The notes: a model not told the origin generated them from the sequence alone. DNA of 64,000 nt from Agromyces terreus (GCF_009749465.1 NZ_WBIS01000009.1:35191-99190); one strand, 5' to 3'; counted from the first letter of the stretch, positions 18,913 to 28,211 are shown. Program-made: numbers and translations.

Positions 18913-20763
18913 ATGTGTGGAATCGTCGGATACGTGGGTGCTCGCAGCAGCATCGACGTGCTCATGGGAGGCCTGAAGCGCCTCGAATATCGCGGCTACG
19001 ACTCGGCGGGAGTGGCGATCGTCGACGACGACGGCGCGATCGAGACCGCCAAGCGGGCCGGCAAGCTGAAGGTGCTCGCCGAGGAGCTCGCGGCGCATCC
19101 GCTGCATGAGGGGCGCACCGGCATCGGGCACACGCGCTGGGCGACCCACGGAGGCCCGACCGATCGCAATGCCCACCCGCATCTCGGCGACGAGGGCCGC
19201 CTCGCCCTCATCCACAACGGCATCATCGAGAACTTCTCCGAGCTCAAGCACGAGCTCGAGGCCGACGGCCTCACGTTCGAGTCCGAGACCGACACCGAGG
19301 TCGCGGCCGTGCTCCTCGGCCGCGAGGTGCGCCGAACGGGCGACCTCCGCGAGGCCTTCCGGCAGGTCGTGAACCGGCTCGAGGGCGCGTTCACGCTGCT
19401 CGCCGTGCACCGCGACGAGCCCGGGCTCGTGGTCGGCGCGCGTCGCAACTCGCCGCTCGTGATCGGGCTCGGCGAGGGCGAGAACTTCTTCGGCTCGGAT
19501 GTCGCGGCCTTCGTCGAGTACACCAAGCGCGCCGTGGCCATCGGCCAGGACCAGATCGTGGCGATCACGGCCGACGAGGTCGTCGTCACCGACTTCGACG
19601 GCGTGCCCGTGCAGGTCGAGCCCTTCGAGGTGGCATGGGATGCCTCGGCCGCCGAGAAGGGCGGCTGGAGCTCGTTCATGCGCAAGGAGGTCTCCGAGCA
19701 GCCCGACGCGGTCGCGAACACGATCCGCGGGCGCATCGTCGACGGCGAGGTGCACATCCCCGAGCTCGAGTCGTTCGGCGACGACGAGCTCCGAGGCATC
19801 CGTCGCATCACCGTCGTCGCGTGCGGCACGGCGGCGTACGCGGGCCAGGTCGCGAAGTACGCGATCGAGCAGTGGGCGCGCGTGCCGGTCGAGATCGAGC
19901 TCAGCCACGAGTTCCGCTACCGCGAGCCGGTCATCGACGACGGCACCCTCGTCATCTCGATCAGCCAGTCCGGCGAGACCATGGACACGCTCATGGCGGT
20001 CAAGTACGCGCGCGAGCAGGGCGCCCGAACGATCTCGATCTGCAACACCCAGGGCGCGACGATCCCGCGCGAGTCCGACGCGGTCGTCTACACGCACGCG
20101 GGCCCCGAGGTCGCGGTGGCCTCGACGAAGGCGTTCGTGGCCCAGATCACGGCGCTCTACCTCTTCGGCCTGCACCTCGCACGCGTGCGGGGCACGCTGC
20201 CCCACGGAGCGCTCGTCGACGCGCTCGCCGAGCTGCAGGCGATCCCGGCCAAGATCGAGGAGGTGCTGGGCGAGTCCGAGCGCGTCGCGCAGCTGGCGCA
20301 CTGGATGGCGGACACCCGGTCGGTGCTCTTCCTCGGGCGCCACGTCGGGTTCCCGATCGCGCTCGAGGGCGCGCTGAAGCTCAAGGAGCTCGCCTACATC
20401 CACGCCGAGGGCTTCGCCGCCGGCGAGCTGAAGCACGGTCCGATCGCGCTCATCGAACCGGGCCAGCCGGTCTTCGTCGTCGTGCCGAGCCCGCGCGGTT
20501 CCGCGAACCTGCACCCGAAGGTCGTCTCGAACATCCAGGAGATCCGCGCTCGCGGCGCTCGGGTCATCGCGATCGCCGAGGCGGGCGACGCGGCGGTGCT
20601 GCCGTTCGCCGACGAGGTGATCCGCATCCCGCTCGCGGCCCCGCTGTTCGAACCGCTCCTCGCGGTCGTCCCGCTGCAGATCTTCGCCATGGAGCTCTCG
20701 CAGGCCAAGGGGCTCGACGTCGACCAGCCGCGCAACCTCGCGAAGTCGGTGACGGTGGAGTGA
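18913..20763 (+). CDS. glmS: Glutamine-fructose-6-phosphate aminotransferase (isomerizing)
   Basis: Makes glucosamine-6-phosphate from fructose-6-phosphate and glutamine, feeding GlmM. The 616-aa product begins MCGIVGYVG with the nucleophilic Cys directly after Met, has the glutaminase GHTRWATHGGPTDRNAHPH motif near residues 74-92, and two SIS sugar-isomerase domains (VACGTAAYAGQ..., SISQSGETMDTLMAVKYA; ALKLKELAYIHAEGFAAGELKHGPIALI). It ends DQPRNLAKSVTVE, the family C-terminus. Normal length. Confidence 0.98.
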   Translation: MCGIVGYVGARSSIDVLMGGLKRLEYRGYDSAGVAIVDDDGAIETAKRAGKLKVLAEELAAHPLHEGRTGIGHTRWATHGGPTDRNAHPHLGDEGRLALIHNGIIENFSELKHELEADGLTFESETDTEVAAVLLGREVRRTGDLREAFRQVVNRLEGAFTLLAVHRDEPGLVVGARRNSPLVIGLGEGENFFGSDVAAFVEYTKRAVAIGQDQIVAITADEVVVTDFDGVPVQVEPFEVAWDASAAEKGGWSSFMRKEVSEQPDAVANTIRGRIVDGEVHIPELESFGDDELRGIRRITVVACGTAAYAGQVAKYAIEQWARVPVEIELSHEFRYREPVIDDGTLVISISQSGETMDTLMAVKYAREQGARTISICNTQGATIPRESDAVVYTHAGPEVAVASTKAFVAQITALYLFGLHLARVRGTLPHGALVDALAELQAIPAKIEEVLGESERVAQLAHWMADTRSVLFLGRHVGFPIALEGALKLKELAYIHAEGFAAGELKHGPIALIEPGQPVFVVVPSPRGSANLHPKVVSNIQEIRARGARVIAIAEAGDAAVLPFADEVIRIPLAAPLFEPLLAVVPLQIFAMELSQAKGLDVDQPRNLAKSVTVE

Positions 20764-20782
20764 GTCCGTCGGGGGCGTCCGC

Positions 20783-21157
20783 GTGATCGTCGGCATCGGC
20801 ATCGACGTGGTCGACATCGCTCGGTTCGAGCGGTCGATCGCGCGGACGCCGGCGCTCGTCGAGCGGTTGTTCGCCGAGAGCGAACGCGGGCGCCCCGGCC
20901 GCTCCCTCGCGGCGCGTTTCGCCGCGAAGGAGTCCCTCATCAAGGCGCTCGGCGGGCACGCGGCGGTGCGCTGGCACGACATGCGCATCGTCCAGGACGA
21001 CGACGGCAACCCCGACTTCGTGCTCTCCGGCGCCATCGCCGAGCACATGCGCTCGCTCGGCATCGAACGCGTGCACCTCTCGATGAGCCACGACGCCGGC
21101 ATCGCGAGCGCCTTCGTGATCCTCGAGACCGGCGAGCGAAGCGGGGCGTCCGAATGA
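20783..21157 (+). CDS. acpS: Holo-[acyl-carrier-protein] synthase
   Basis: Attaches 4'-phosphopantetheine from CoA to acyl-carrier protein. The 124-aa product has the magnesium-binding GIGIDVVDIARFE (residues 4-16) and the AARFAAKESLIKALGG motif (about 46-61). GTG start. The stop overlaps the alr start (ATGA), so acpS and alr are co-translated. Confidence 0.96.
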   Translation: MIVGIGIDVVDIARFERSIARTPALVERLFAESERGRPGRSLAARFAAKESLIKALGGHAAVRWHDMRIVQDDDGNPDFVLSGAIAEHMRSLGIERVHLSMSHDAGIASAFVILETGERSGASE

Positions 21158-22335
21158 GCGCGGCGCAGATCGACCCGGTGCGCGAGGCCCGCATCGACCT
21201 CGACGCGGTACGCCGCAACGTCGCCGCGATCGCCGAACGCGTGCGCCCGGCGCGCGTGATGGTCGTCGTGAAGGCCGACGCCTACGGACACGGCGCCGTG
21301 CCGGTCGCCGAGGCGGCGCTCGAGGCGGGGGCCGCCTGGCTCGGCGTCGCCGACCTCGTCGAGGCCGTCGCACTGCGCGACGCGGGCGTGGCGGCACCCG
21401 TGCTCGCCTGGTTGCACGCCCCCGACGCCCCCTTCGCCGAGGCCGTGGCCCGCGACGTCGACCTCGGCATCTCGTCCGGGGAGCAGCTCGAACGCGCCGC
21501 ACGCGCGGGGGGCGAGGGCTCGGCGCCGGCGAACGTGCACCTGAAGATCGACACGGGGCTCAGCCGCAACGGGGTCGCGCCCGAGCAGTGGGCGAGCCTG
21601 GTGGCGGCCGCCGGCGCCCACGAGCGCGCGGGCCGGATCCGCGTGCGCGGGGTGTTCAGCCACCTCGCGAACACCGACGCCGAGGCCGACGCCGCCCAGG
21701 CGGCCGCGTTCGAGCGCGCGCTCGCCGAGGCATCCGCCGCCGGCCTCGATCCCGAACTGCGCCACCTCGCATCGACCGCGGCGGCCCTCGAATCGCCCGG
21801 CAGCCGCTACGACCTGGTGCGCATCGGCATCGGCGCGTACGGCGTCACGCCCTACGGCGACGGGCGCACCGCAGCCGACCTCGGCCTCGCCCCGGCGATG
21901 ACGCTGCGCGCCAGGGTCGTCGCCGTGCGCCGCGTCGCGGCCGGTACCGGGGTCTCGTACGACCACACGTGGCGCGCCGAGCGGGCCACGACACTGGCCC
22001 TGGTGCCCCTCGGATACGCCGACGGCGTCCCCCGGCAGGCCTCCGGCCGGGGCGAGGTGCTCCTGGCCGGCCGCCGCCGCCGTGTCGTCGGTCGGATCGC
22101 GATGGACCAGTTCGTCGTCGACGTGGGCGACGACGAGGTCGCCGTCGGCGATCCGGTCGTGCTCTTCGGCGACCCGGCCGAGGGCGCCCCGACCGCCGAC
22201 GACTGGGCCGCCGCCGCCGACACGATCGGATACGAGATCGTCACCCGCATCGGGCCGCGCGTGCCGCGCACCTACACGCGTTCGACCGCGTCGGCCTCGG
22301 GCGACGCCGCCCGCACCGGATCGGAGCCCGCATGA
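21154..22335 (+). CDS. alr: Alanine racemase
   Basis: PLP enzyme that makes D-alanine for peptidoglycan. The PLP lysine is Lys40 in VVVKADAYGHGAVPVAEAAL; the catalytic Tyr is expected in the GVSYDHTWRA segment, and RIAMDQFVVDVG and DEIVTRIGPRVPR-like C-terminal elements are present. The product is 393 aa. It overlaps acpS upstream and tsaE downstream by four bases each. Confidence 0.96.
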   Translation: MSAAQIDPVREARIDLDAVRRNVAAIAERVRPARVMVVVKADAYGHGAVPVAEAALEAGAAWLGVADLVEAVALRDAGVAAPVLAWLHAPDAPFAEAVARDVDLGISSGEQLERAARAGGEGSAPANVHLKIDTGLSRNGVAPEQWASLVAAAGAHERAGRIRVRGVFSHLANTDAEADAAQAAAFERALAEASAAGLDPELRHLASTAAALESPGSRYDLVRIGIGAYGVTPYGDGRTAADLGLAPAMTLRARVVAVRRVAAGTGVSYDHTWRAERATTLALVPLGYADGVPRQASGRGEVLLAGRRRRVVGRIAMDQFVVDVGDDEVAVGDPVVLFGDPAEGAPTADDWAAAADTIGYEIVTRIGPRVPRTYTRSTASASGDAARTGSEPA

Positions 22336-22874
22336 TGCGCCGGGAGATCGCGGATGCCGCGGGCATGGAGTCCCTCGGGCGGAGCCTCGGCGCCGAGCTC
22401 CGCGCGGGCGACCTGCTGATCCTGACGGGCCCGCTCGGCGCGGGCAAGACCACGCTCACGAGGGGCATCGGCGCGGGCCTCGGGGTGCGCGGACCGGTGC
22501 AGTCGCCGACCTTCGTGCTCGCGCGCACGCATCCGAGCCTCGTCGGCGGGGCGCCGCTCGTGCACGTCGACGCCTACCGCCTGGGCACGGCCGAGCTCGT
22601 CGAGGACCTCGATCTCGACTTCGCCGGTTCGGTCGTCGTCGTCGAATGGGGCGAGGGCCTCCTCGACGGGGTCGGGGAGTCCCGCCTCGAGGTCGTCATC
22701 GAACGGCCGCAGGGCGCGGCGGATGCCTCGGGGCCGATCGGTGCCGACGCCGATGAGCCGGCCGGCGGCGACCCCTTCGACGCCGAGTTCCTCGGTGCCG
22801 ACGAGCCGCGCGTCGTGACCGTTCGGGGCCTCGGACCCCGCTGGGCGGGCACCGCGTACGCCGACCCTCGGTAG
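22332..22874 (+). CDS. tsaE: tRNA t6A biosynthesis ATPase TsaE
   Basis: ATPase partner of TsaB-TsaD in forming threonylcarbamoyl-adenosine at tRNA position 37. The ATG at 22332 overlaps the alr stop (ATGATG; the second ATG at 22335 is an alternative) and gives 180 aa. Walker A GPLGAGKTT is at residues 33-41, followed by SPTFVL, HVDAYRL and VVVVEWGEGL. A roughly 45-residue Asp/Glu/Pro-rich insert near residues 125-160 makes it longer than the usual 150-160 aa. Confidence 0.95.
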   Translation: MMRREIADAAGMESLGRSLGAELRAGDLLILTGPLGAGKTTLTRGIGAGLGVRGPVQSPTFVLARTHPSLVGGAPLVHVDAYRLGTAELVEDLDLDFAGSVVVVEWGEGLLDGVGESRLEVVIERPQGAADASGPIGADADEPAGGDPFDAEFLGADEPRVVTVRGLGPRWAGTAYADPR

Positions 22875-22877
22875 GCT
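22872..22877 (+). promoter_or_regulatory. Leaderless -10 promoter element of tsaB
   Basis: TAGGCT includes the TAG stop of tsaE and ends 6 nt before the tsaB ATG. It suggests an internal promoter so tsaB-rimI-tsaD can be transcribed separately from acpS-alr-tsaE. Confidence 0.6.
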
Positions 22878-22883
22878 TGACCC

Positions 22884-23504
22884 ATGCTGCTCGCGATCGA
22901 CACCTCGACGGGCACGAGCGTCGCCGTGGTCGACCACGACGCCGGTGTGATCGCCGAGGTCGGCACGGCCGACACCATGCGGCACGCCGAGGTCGTCGGC
23001 GAACTCATCCGCCAGGCGCTCGCCGCAGCCGGAGTCGCGCCGGCCGACCTGTCGGGCGTCGCGGGGGGCATGGGGCCCGGCCCGTTCACCGGCCTCAGGG
23101 TGGGCATCGCCGCCGCGCATGCGTTCGCGCTCGGCATCCGGCGTCCGTTCGTCCCGGTCGTGAGCCACGACGCGGTCGCCTACGTCTGGTACCGCGACGG
23201 CGGCGACGGCCCGATGCAGGTCGTCACCGATGCGCGGCGGCGCGAGTTCGCCGTCTCCGCCTACGACGGCGTCGACGACGACGGACTCCCGACGCGGCTC
23301 GACGGCCCCGTCCTCGTGCCACGCGACGACGTGCCCGAGCGGCGGGGAACGCGGGTCGACGCGACCACCGTCTCGGCGGGCGGCGTGGGCATGGTCGCCG
23401 AGCTCGCCTTCGCCGCCGGGCGGCTTCCGCTCACGGGCGAGTCGCCCCTCTACCTCCGCGCGCCCGACGTCACGCCCTCGGCGGGGAAGCGGGTCCTGCG
23501 ATGA
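22884..23504 (+). CDS. tsaB: tRNA t6A biosynthesis protein TsaB
   Basis: Scaffold homologue of TsaD. The 206-aa product begins [17 protein letters not shown] (ASKHA nucleotide-fold start) and has [24 protein letters not shown] near residues 61-84, the TsaB signature. The stop overlaps the rimI ATG (ATGA). Confidence 0.95.
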   Translation: MLLAIDTSTGTSVAVVDHDAGVIAEVGTADTMRHAEVVGELIRQALAAAGVAPADLSGVAGGMGPGPFTGLRVGIAAAHAFALGIRRPFVPVVSHDAVAYVWYRDGGDGPMQVVTDARRREFAVSAYDGVDDDGLPTRLDGPVLVPRDDVPERRGTRVDATTVSAGGVGMVAELAFAAGRLPLTGESPLYLRAPDVTPSAGKRVLR

Positions 23505-24082
23505 GCGTGCTCATGCGGCGCGCCCGCCTCGACGACCTCGAACCGATCATGGCGCTCGAGCGTGCGACGTTCGCGAACGACGCCTGGTCCGAGGCCATGA
23601 TGCGCGCCGAGATCGAGGGCGAGCACGGGTACTACCTCGTGGCCGTCGACGACGAGGCCGACGACGCCGGGGAACGGCTCATGGGCTACGCCGGCCTGTA
23701 CGCGCCCGCGGGCACCGGCGACGCCGACGTGCAGACGATCGCGGTGGCGCCCGCCACCCGCGGCATCGGGCTGGGTCGCGGGTTCATGCACGCGCTCATC
23801 ACGCACGCCAGGCGCATCCACGTCGCACGCGTGTTCCTCGAGGTGCGCGCCGACAACCCGATCGCGAAGTCGCTCTACGACTCGCTCGGGTTCGTCGAGA
23901 TCGGCGTCCGCAAGGGGTACTACCAGCCCGACGGCGTCGACGCGATCGCGATGCGGCTCGACGTCCCCGAGGCGGTGACCCGCCCCGCGTCCCCGACGCC
24001 GCAGTCCCGCAGACCGGCCCCGGGCACCGCGACGACGCCGGCCCGGGGCATCCGCTCCTCGACCCCCGGAGGAGCCGCATGA
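23501..24082 (+). CDS. rimI: Ribosomal protein S18-alanine N-acetyltransferase RimI family
   Basis: GNAT-fold acetyltransferase of 193 aa; by context and family it would acetylate the S18 N-terminus. The acetyl-CoA loop is [19 protein letters not shown] (around residues 85-103) and the [35 protein letters not shown] end is the RimI signature. The last 40 residues are an unconserved Pro/Arg-rich tail. Overlaps tsaB and tsaD by four bases. Confidence 0.93.
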   Translation: MSVLMRRARLDDLEPIMALERATFANDAWSEAMMRAEIEGEHGYYLVAVDDEADDAGERLMGYAGLYAPAGTGDADVQTIAVAPATRGIGLGRGFMHALITHARRIHVARVFLEVRADNPIAKSLYDSLGFVEIGVRKGYYQPDGVDAIAMRLDVPEAVTRPASPTPQSRRPAPGTATTPARGIRSSTPGGAA

Positions 24083-25134
24083 ACCGCGACGCCCCGCTCG
24101 TGCTCGGCATCGAGACCTCCTGCGACGAGACCGGCATCGGCATCGTGCGCGGAACCGACCTGCTCGCGAACGTCATCGCGTCCTCCATGGACGAGCACGC
24201 CCGCTACGGCGGCGTCGTGCCCGAGGTCGCGGCGCGAGCGCACCTCGAGGCGCTCGGCCCCGCGATCGACGCCGCGCTCGAGGCATCCGGCGTCGCGCTC
24301 GAAGACCTCGACGCCGTGGCCGTGACGAGCGGCCCCGGCCTGGCCGGCGCCCTCATGGTCGGGGTGGGCGCGGCGAAGGCCCTCGCCCTCGCGCTCGGGA
24401 AGCCGATCTACGCGGTGAACCACCTCGTCGGCCACGTCGGCGCCGACCTGCTCGACGCCGATGCGCCGCTCGAGACCCCGACCGTCGCCCTGCTCGTCTC
24501 GGGCGGGCACACCTCGCTCCTGCTCGTACGCGACCTCGTCTCCGACGTCGAACTCCTGGGCGAGACCGTCGACGACGCGGCGGGCGAGGCGTTCGACAAG
24601 GTGGCGCGCGTGCTCGGGCTGCCCTACCCCGGAGGGCCCGAGATCGACCGCGCCGCGATCGGCGGCGATCCGAAGGCGATTCGGTTCCCCCGCGGGCTCA
24701 CGCAGGCGAAGGACCAGGCGGCGCACCGCTACGACTTCAGCTTCTCGGGGCTGAAGACCGCGGTCGCGCGGTGGGTCGAGCAGCGCGAGGCCGCCGGCGA
24801 GCCCGTGCCGGTCGCCGATGTCGCGGCGAGCTTCCGCGAGGCGGTGGCCGACGTGCTCGTGTCCAAGGCGATCGCGGCGTGCACCGACCTCGGCGTCCCG
24901 CGGCTCCTGCTCGGCGGCGGCGTGGTCGCCAACGCGCGGCTGCGCGAGGTCGCGCGGGAGCGAGCGGATGCCGCGGGCGTGGCGCTGCGCATCCCGCCGC
25001 TGTCGCTCTGCACCGACAACGGGGCGATGATCGCGGCGCTGGGCTCCCAGCTCATCATGGCCGGGCACGAGCCGTCGGGGCTCGGCTTCGGTGCCGACTC
25101 GACGCTGCCCGCCACCGAGGTGCAGGTCGCCTGA
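24079..25134 (+). CDS. tsaD: tRNA N6-adenosine threonylcarbamoyltransferase TsaD
   Basis: Transfers threonylcarbamoyl to A37 of ANN-decoding tRNAs. The ATG at 24079 overlaps the rimI stop, giving 351 aa (normal). It starts with the ASKHA phosphate loop [14 protein letters not shown], has the metal-binding NHLVGH (His115 and His119), [10 protein letters not shown], the [10 protein letters not shown] segment and the [11 protein letters not shown] end. GGAGGAG precedes the start. Confidence 0.97.
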   Translation: MNRDAPLVLGIETSCDETGIGIVRGTDLLANVIASSMDEHARYGGVVPEVAARAHLEALGPAIDAALEASGVALEDLDAVAVTSGPGLAGALMVGVGAAKALALALGKPIYAVNHLVGHVGADLLDADAPLETPTVALLVSGGHTSLLLVRDLVSDVELLGETVDDAAGEAFDKVARVLGLPYPGGPEIDRAAIGGDPKAIRFPRGLTQAKDQAAHRYDFSFSGLKTAVARWVEQREAAGEPVPVADVAASFREAVADVLVSKAIAACTDLGVPRLLLGGGVVANARLREVARERADAAGVALRIPPLSLCTDNGAMIAALGSQLIMAGHEPSGLGFGADSTLPATEVQVA

Positions 25135-25172
25135 CGGCGCCGCTGCAGGTGTGCCGGGCGGGCCTCCCGCGC

Positions 25173-25178
25173 TAAAGT
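25173..25178 (+). promoter_or_regulatory. Possible -10 element of the DUF4190-like gene cluster
   Basis: TAAAGT lies about 85 nt upstream of the GTG at 25264, in the gap after tsaD. No good -35 is visible. Confidence 0.35.
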
Positions 25179-25263
25179 GGCGAGCGGGGGCGGAAGTCGC
25201 TTCCGCACGCATCGATCCGAAGCGGGCCGCGACCGGCTTCGGCACAGCATCGAGGAGATCATC

Positions 25264-25767
25264 GTGACCGATCCGAACGTTCCCGGCAAGCCCGAAGACG
25301 CGCCCGAAACCCCGTCGGTCCCCGAGGTCCCCGAGGCCCCCGTCGCGGCCGAGCCGACGTACGCCGAGGCGCCGCCCGCCCCGCCCGCGCCTCCGGCCGC
25401 GCCCGCCGTCGACTTCGGCGCGGCATCGGCGTCGGTTCCGCCCGCCCAGCCGGCGCCCGCCTACGGTGCTCCGGCCGAGGCGCCCGCCTACGGCGCCCCG
25501 CAGCCCGCGAAGACCAACGTGCTCGCGATCGTGTCGCTCGTGGCATCCCTCGTCGGCTTCTTCACCGGCATCGGATTCCTGGTCGGCATCGTGTGCGGCC
25601 ACATCTCGCTCAGCCAGATCAAGAAGAACGGCGAGCAGGGTCGCGGCATGGCGATCGCCGGTCTCATCATCGGCTACATCGGCATCGTGATCTCGATCAT
25701 CCTCACGATCGTGTTCATCGCGATCTTCGCGTCGCTGGCCGCGGTCAGCACGTCGTACACGTACTGA
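25264..25767 (+). CDS. Small membrane protein with Pro/Ala-rich head, DUF4190-like
   Basis: Unknown function. The GTG at 25264, 7 nt after a GAGGAG site, gives 167 aa starting MTDPNVPGKPEDAPETPSVP. Residues 1-80 are Pro/Ala/Glu-rich with APAYGAP-type repeats; residues about 82-150 form two hydrophobic helices (LAIVSLVASLVGFFTGIGFLVGIVCG and AIAGLIIGYIGIVISIILTIVFIAIFA) joined by GHISLSQIKKNGEQGRGMAIAG, the DUF4190 pattern. It is the first of three similar genes in a row. Confidence 0.85.
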   Translation: MTDPNVPGKPEDAPETPSVPEVPEAPVAAEPTYAEAPPAPPAPPAAPAVDFGAASASVPPAQPAPAYGAPAEAPAYGAPQPAKTNVLAIVSLVASLVGFFTGIGFLVGIVCGHISLSQIKKNGEQGRGMAIAGLIIGYIGIVISIILTIVFIAIFASLAAVSTSYTY

Positions 25768-25795
25768 TTCGATCCCCCGAACGGAAGGCGATCCC

Positions 25796-26446
25796 ATGAG
25801 CGACCCGAACACCCCCGAAGCAGGTTCCGAGCCGCAGGATCCCGGAGCCCCCGAGACGCCCGCCGTTCCCGAGGCGCCCTCGGCGCCCGAGGTGCCCGGC
25901 GCGCCGAACCCGCCCGCGGCCCCCGAGGCGCCGGCGCCGCCCGCGCCGCCCGCGCCGCCCGCCTACGGCGCTCCCGCAGCGCCGCCGGCGTACGGTGCGC
26001 CCACCCCGCCGGCCCCGCCGTCCTACGGTGCTCCTACCCCGCCGACCCCGCCGGCCCCGCCGGCGTACGGCGCTCCCGCCTCGCCCGCGTACGGTGCGCC
26101 GGCCGCGGCCCCGGCGTACGGTGCCGCGCCGGCGAACCCCTACGCCCCGGCGACGCCGTCGAAGCCGACCCCCGTCTACAGCCTGATCTCGCTCATCGCG
26201 GGCATCATCGGCCTGGTCGGGTTCTTCGTCGTGTTCATCCCGTTCGTCGGCGGCATCATGCAGCTGTTCATCCCCGCCGCCGCGGTGGTGCTCGGCTTCA
26301 TGGGCCGCAAGCGCGAGCCCGCGGCCAAGGGCATGTGGATGACCGGCATCATCCTCGGCTTCGTGGGCATCGCGATCGCGCTCATCTCGATCGTGTTCTG
26401 GCTGGTGCTGTTCGCGTCGGTGCCGAGCTCGTACACCTACTACTGA
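25796..26446 (+). CDS. Small membrane protein with long Pro/Ala/Tyr-rich head
   Basis: Unknown function; paralogue-like neighbour of the preceding gene (216 aa). The first 120 residues are low complexity with repeated PAYGAP units; residues 128-205 hold two or three hydrophobic segments (YSLISLIAGIIGLVGFFVVFIPF, MQLFIPAAAVVLGFMG, MTGIILGFVGIAIALISIVFWLVLFA). Both this and the previous protein end in SxSYTYY/SYTY. GGAAGG ribosome-binding site before the ATG at 25796. Confidence 0.82.
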   Translation: MSDPNTPEAGSEPQDPGAPETPAVPEAPSAPEVPGAPNPPAAPEAPAPPAPPAPPAYGAPAAPPAYGAPTPPAPPSYGAPTPPTPPAPPAYGAPASPAYGAPAAAPAYGAAPANPYAPATPSKPTPVYSLISLIAGIIGLVGFFVVFIPFVGGIMQLFIPAAAVVLGFMGRKREPAAKGMWMTGIILGFVGIAIALISIVFWLVLFASVPSSYTYY

Positions 26447-26451
26447 ACTCG

Positions 26452-27003
26452 ATGACCGACCCCACGGCCGAACCGGTGCGAACGCCGCAGGTGCCGGATG
26501 CCTCAGCCGAGGCATCCGGCACCTCGGCGCCTCCGTCTGCGCCGTACGGGGCCGCACCGACGGGGCTGCCCCCGGTGGACCCGCTCCCGAGCGTCGATCC
26601 GATCACCGGCGCCCCGCTCCCGCTCGCGGTCGCCCCGCGCAAGTTCGACATGCCGCTCGACACCGGCGAGCTGCGCACGGTGCCGACCGGCCAACTGCTC
26701 ATCGTGCACCGCCCCGAGACCTACGACGAGCCCGAAGACCTCGTCGAGGAGGAGACCCAGCGGCGGGTCTACAGCTGGGTCGGCGCCGTCTTCGGCATCA
26801 TCGGCGCCGCCGCATCGCTCCTCGTCGGGTGGATGCTGCCGCTGTCGATCGCGGCGATCATCTTCGGCGTGCTCGGCCTGCGCCGTGAGGAGCACGGGCG
26901 AACGCTGGCCTTCGTCGCCATCTTCACCGGCGTCGGCGGACTCGTGTTCTCGGCCGTCTGGATCGGCTACTACGCCATCGTCTACGGCGCGCTCGAGACC
27001 TGA
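26452..27003 (+). CDS. Small membrane protein, third of the DUF4190-like cluster
   Basis: Unknown function, 183 aa from the ATG at 26452, five bases after the previous stop. A Pro/Ala-rich head of about 60 residues is followed by a short conserved-looking segment (FDMPLDTGELRTVPTGQLLIVHRPETYDEPED) and, from residue 105, hydrophobic helices around a GVLGLRREEHGRTLAFVAIFTGVGGLVF loop. The 3' end overlaps the convergent methyltransferase gene by 22 bp. The head contains a perfect 16-bp inverted repeat. Confidence 0.8.
   Translation: MTDPTAEPVRTPQVPDASAEASGTSAPPSAPYGAAPTGLPPVDPLPSVDPITGAPLPLAVAPRKFDMPLDTGELRTVPTGQLLIVHRPETYDEPEDLVEEETQRRVYSWVGAVFGIIGAAASLLVGWMLPLSIAAIIFGVLGLRREEHGRTLAFVAIFTGVGGLVFSAVWIGYYAIVYGALET
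26489..26524. repeat. Perfect 16-bp inverted repeat inside a coding region
   Basis: Arms 26489-26504 and 26509-26524 are exact reverse complements with a 4-base loop (AGCC). Each arm contains GGATGCC/GGCATCC. It lies in the low-complexity head of the third DUF4190-like gene. Confidence 0.9.
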
Positions 27004-28199
27004 CCGGCCCGAGGCATCCGCTCGACGAGCAGGGCGACGTGACGTCCCTCCTCGCGGGTCATCACGAGGGTCGCGGATGCCGCGCCCTGCAGCTTGAGCC
27101 TCGTGCGAAGCGCCGCGGGGTCGACGTCGCTGCCGCGCTTCTTGATCTCGAGGGTCCCGATGTCGCGCGCGCGGAGCGCCTGCCGGAGCTGGCGCTCGTC
27201 GACCGGCAGCCGCTCGAGCACGCGGAAGCCCTGGGCGAAGGGGGATTCGAACGCCGTGTCGGCGGTGAGGTAGGCGATGCCGCTCGAGAGCATCCATGCG
27301 CCGTGCCCTCGGGCGAGGTCGCCGATCAGGCGCGCGCGGATCACGGCGCCGTCGGGTTCGTAGAGGTATTCGCCGAGCGGGCCGACGGGGGCGTCCTCGC
27401 TGTCGGCCGCGGCGGTGAGCTCGTCGGCGCCGTGGTCGCCGACCACGAGCGCCGCGCGGCCGATGCCCGGCCTCGCGACGGCGCCGAACCAGACGCCGAG
27501 CTCGACCACGTCGCCGCCGACGGAGACCCATTGCGCCTCGACGCCGGGCGGGATCACGTCGCGGTCGGTGCCCGGGCCGAGCTTGACGCCGACGGCCATG
27601 CGGTCGGCGAGCCCGAACGCGAAGTCGAGGCTCGGCGTGTAGTCCGAGGCATCCGAGAGCCGACGGGTGCGCCCCCCGCTCGTGACGCGGCGTGCCGGGT
27701 CGAGCCACGCGCCGCCGATGCCCCCGAGGTGCACGTCTTCGGCGCGCTCGTGCACGACGCGGGCCTTCTCGAAGGGCGTGAGGTTGTACGCGGCGATCGC
27801 CGCGGTCACCTCGTCGGCCTCGGCCGAGGTGACCTCGAGGTCGACGGCGGCGAGGGCGAGGGAGTCGCCGCCGATGCCGCAGCCGAGATCCGCGACGTGG
27901 CCGACGCCGGCTCGCGAGAACCTGCCGGCGTGCAGCGCTGCGACGCGCAGGCGGGTGGCCTGTTCGAGGCCGGCCTCGGTGAAGAGCATGCGGGCGGCGA
28001 AGTCGCCGAACTTCGCCTTCGCCCGCGCGCGCAGCTTCGACTGCGTGAGCACGGCCGCGACGAGGGAGGGGGAGTGTCCTCGGCGGCGGAGGTCGGACAC
28101 GGCCCCGACGATGTCTGTCTTCGCCTGCCACTCGGGCAACGAGTCGAGGAGCCGGAGGCCCTCGGGGGAGAGCAGTTCGACGAGCTCGGCGCGGTCCAC
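26982..28199 (-). CDS. Class I SAM-dependent methyltransferase with THUMP-like domain
   Basis: 405 aa, GTG start at 28199. A helical N-terminal part leads to methyltransferase motif I VADLGCGIGGDSLALA (about residues 104-119), an acidic motif II (VTSAEADEV) and WLDPARRVTSGGRTRR (motif IV-like, around 160-175); the C-terminal quarter with EIKKRGSDVDPAALRTRLKL matches the THUMP-like domain that ends this family. Substrate unknown, possibly RNA. TAGCGT ends 6 nt before the GTG, a leaderless arrangement. Diverges from groES and shares its regulatory region. Confidence 0.88.
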   Translation of the reverse strand: MDRAELVELLSPEGLRLLDSLPEWQAKTDIVGAVSDLRRRGHSPSLVAAVLTQSKLRARAKAKFGDFAARMLFTEAGLEQATRLRVAALHAGRFSRAGVGHVADLGCGIGGDSLALAAVDLEVTSAEADEVTAAIAAYNLTPFEKARVVHERAEDVHLGGIGGAWLDPARRVTSGGRTRRLSDASDYTPSLDFAFGLADRMAVGVKLGPGTDRDVIPPGVEAQWVSVGGDVVELGVWFGAVARPGIGRAALVVGDHGADELTAAADSEDAPVGPLGEYLYEPDGAVIRARLIGDLARGHGAWMLSSGIAYLTADTAFESPFAQGFRVLERLPVDERQLRQALRARDIGTLEIKKRGSDVDPAALRTRLKLQGAASATLVMTREEGRHVALLVERMPRAGQVSSAP

Positions 28200-28205
28200 C
28201 CGGCC

Positions 28206-28211
28206 ACGCTA
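28206..28211 (-). promoter_or_regulatory. Leaderless -10 promoter element of the THUMP-like methyltransferase
   Basis: TAGCGT on the minus strand ends 6 nt before the GTG at 28199. It is within 20 bp of the first CIRCE operator, so HrcA could influence both divergent genes. Confidence 0.55.
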
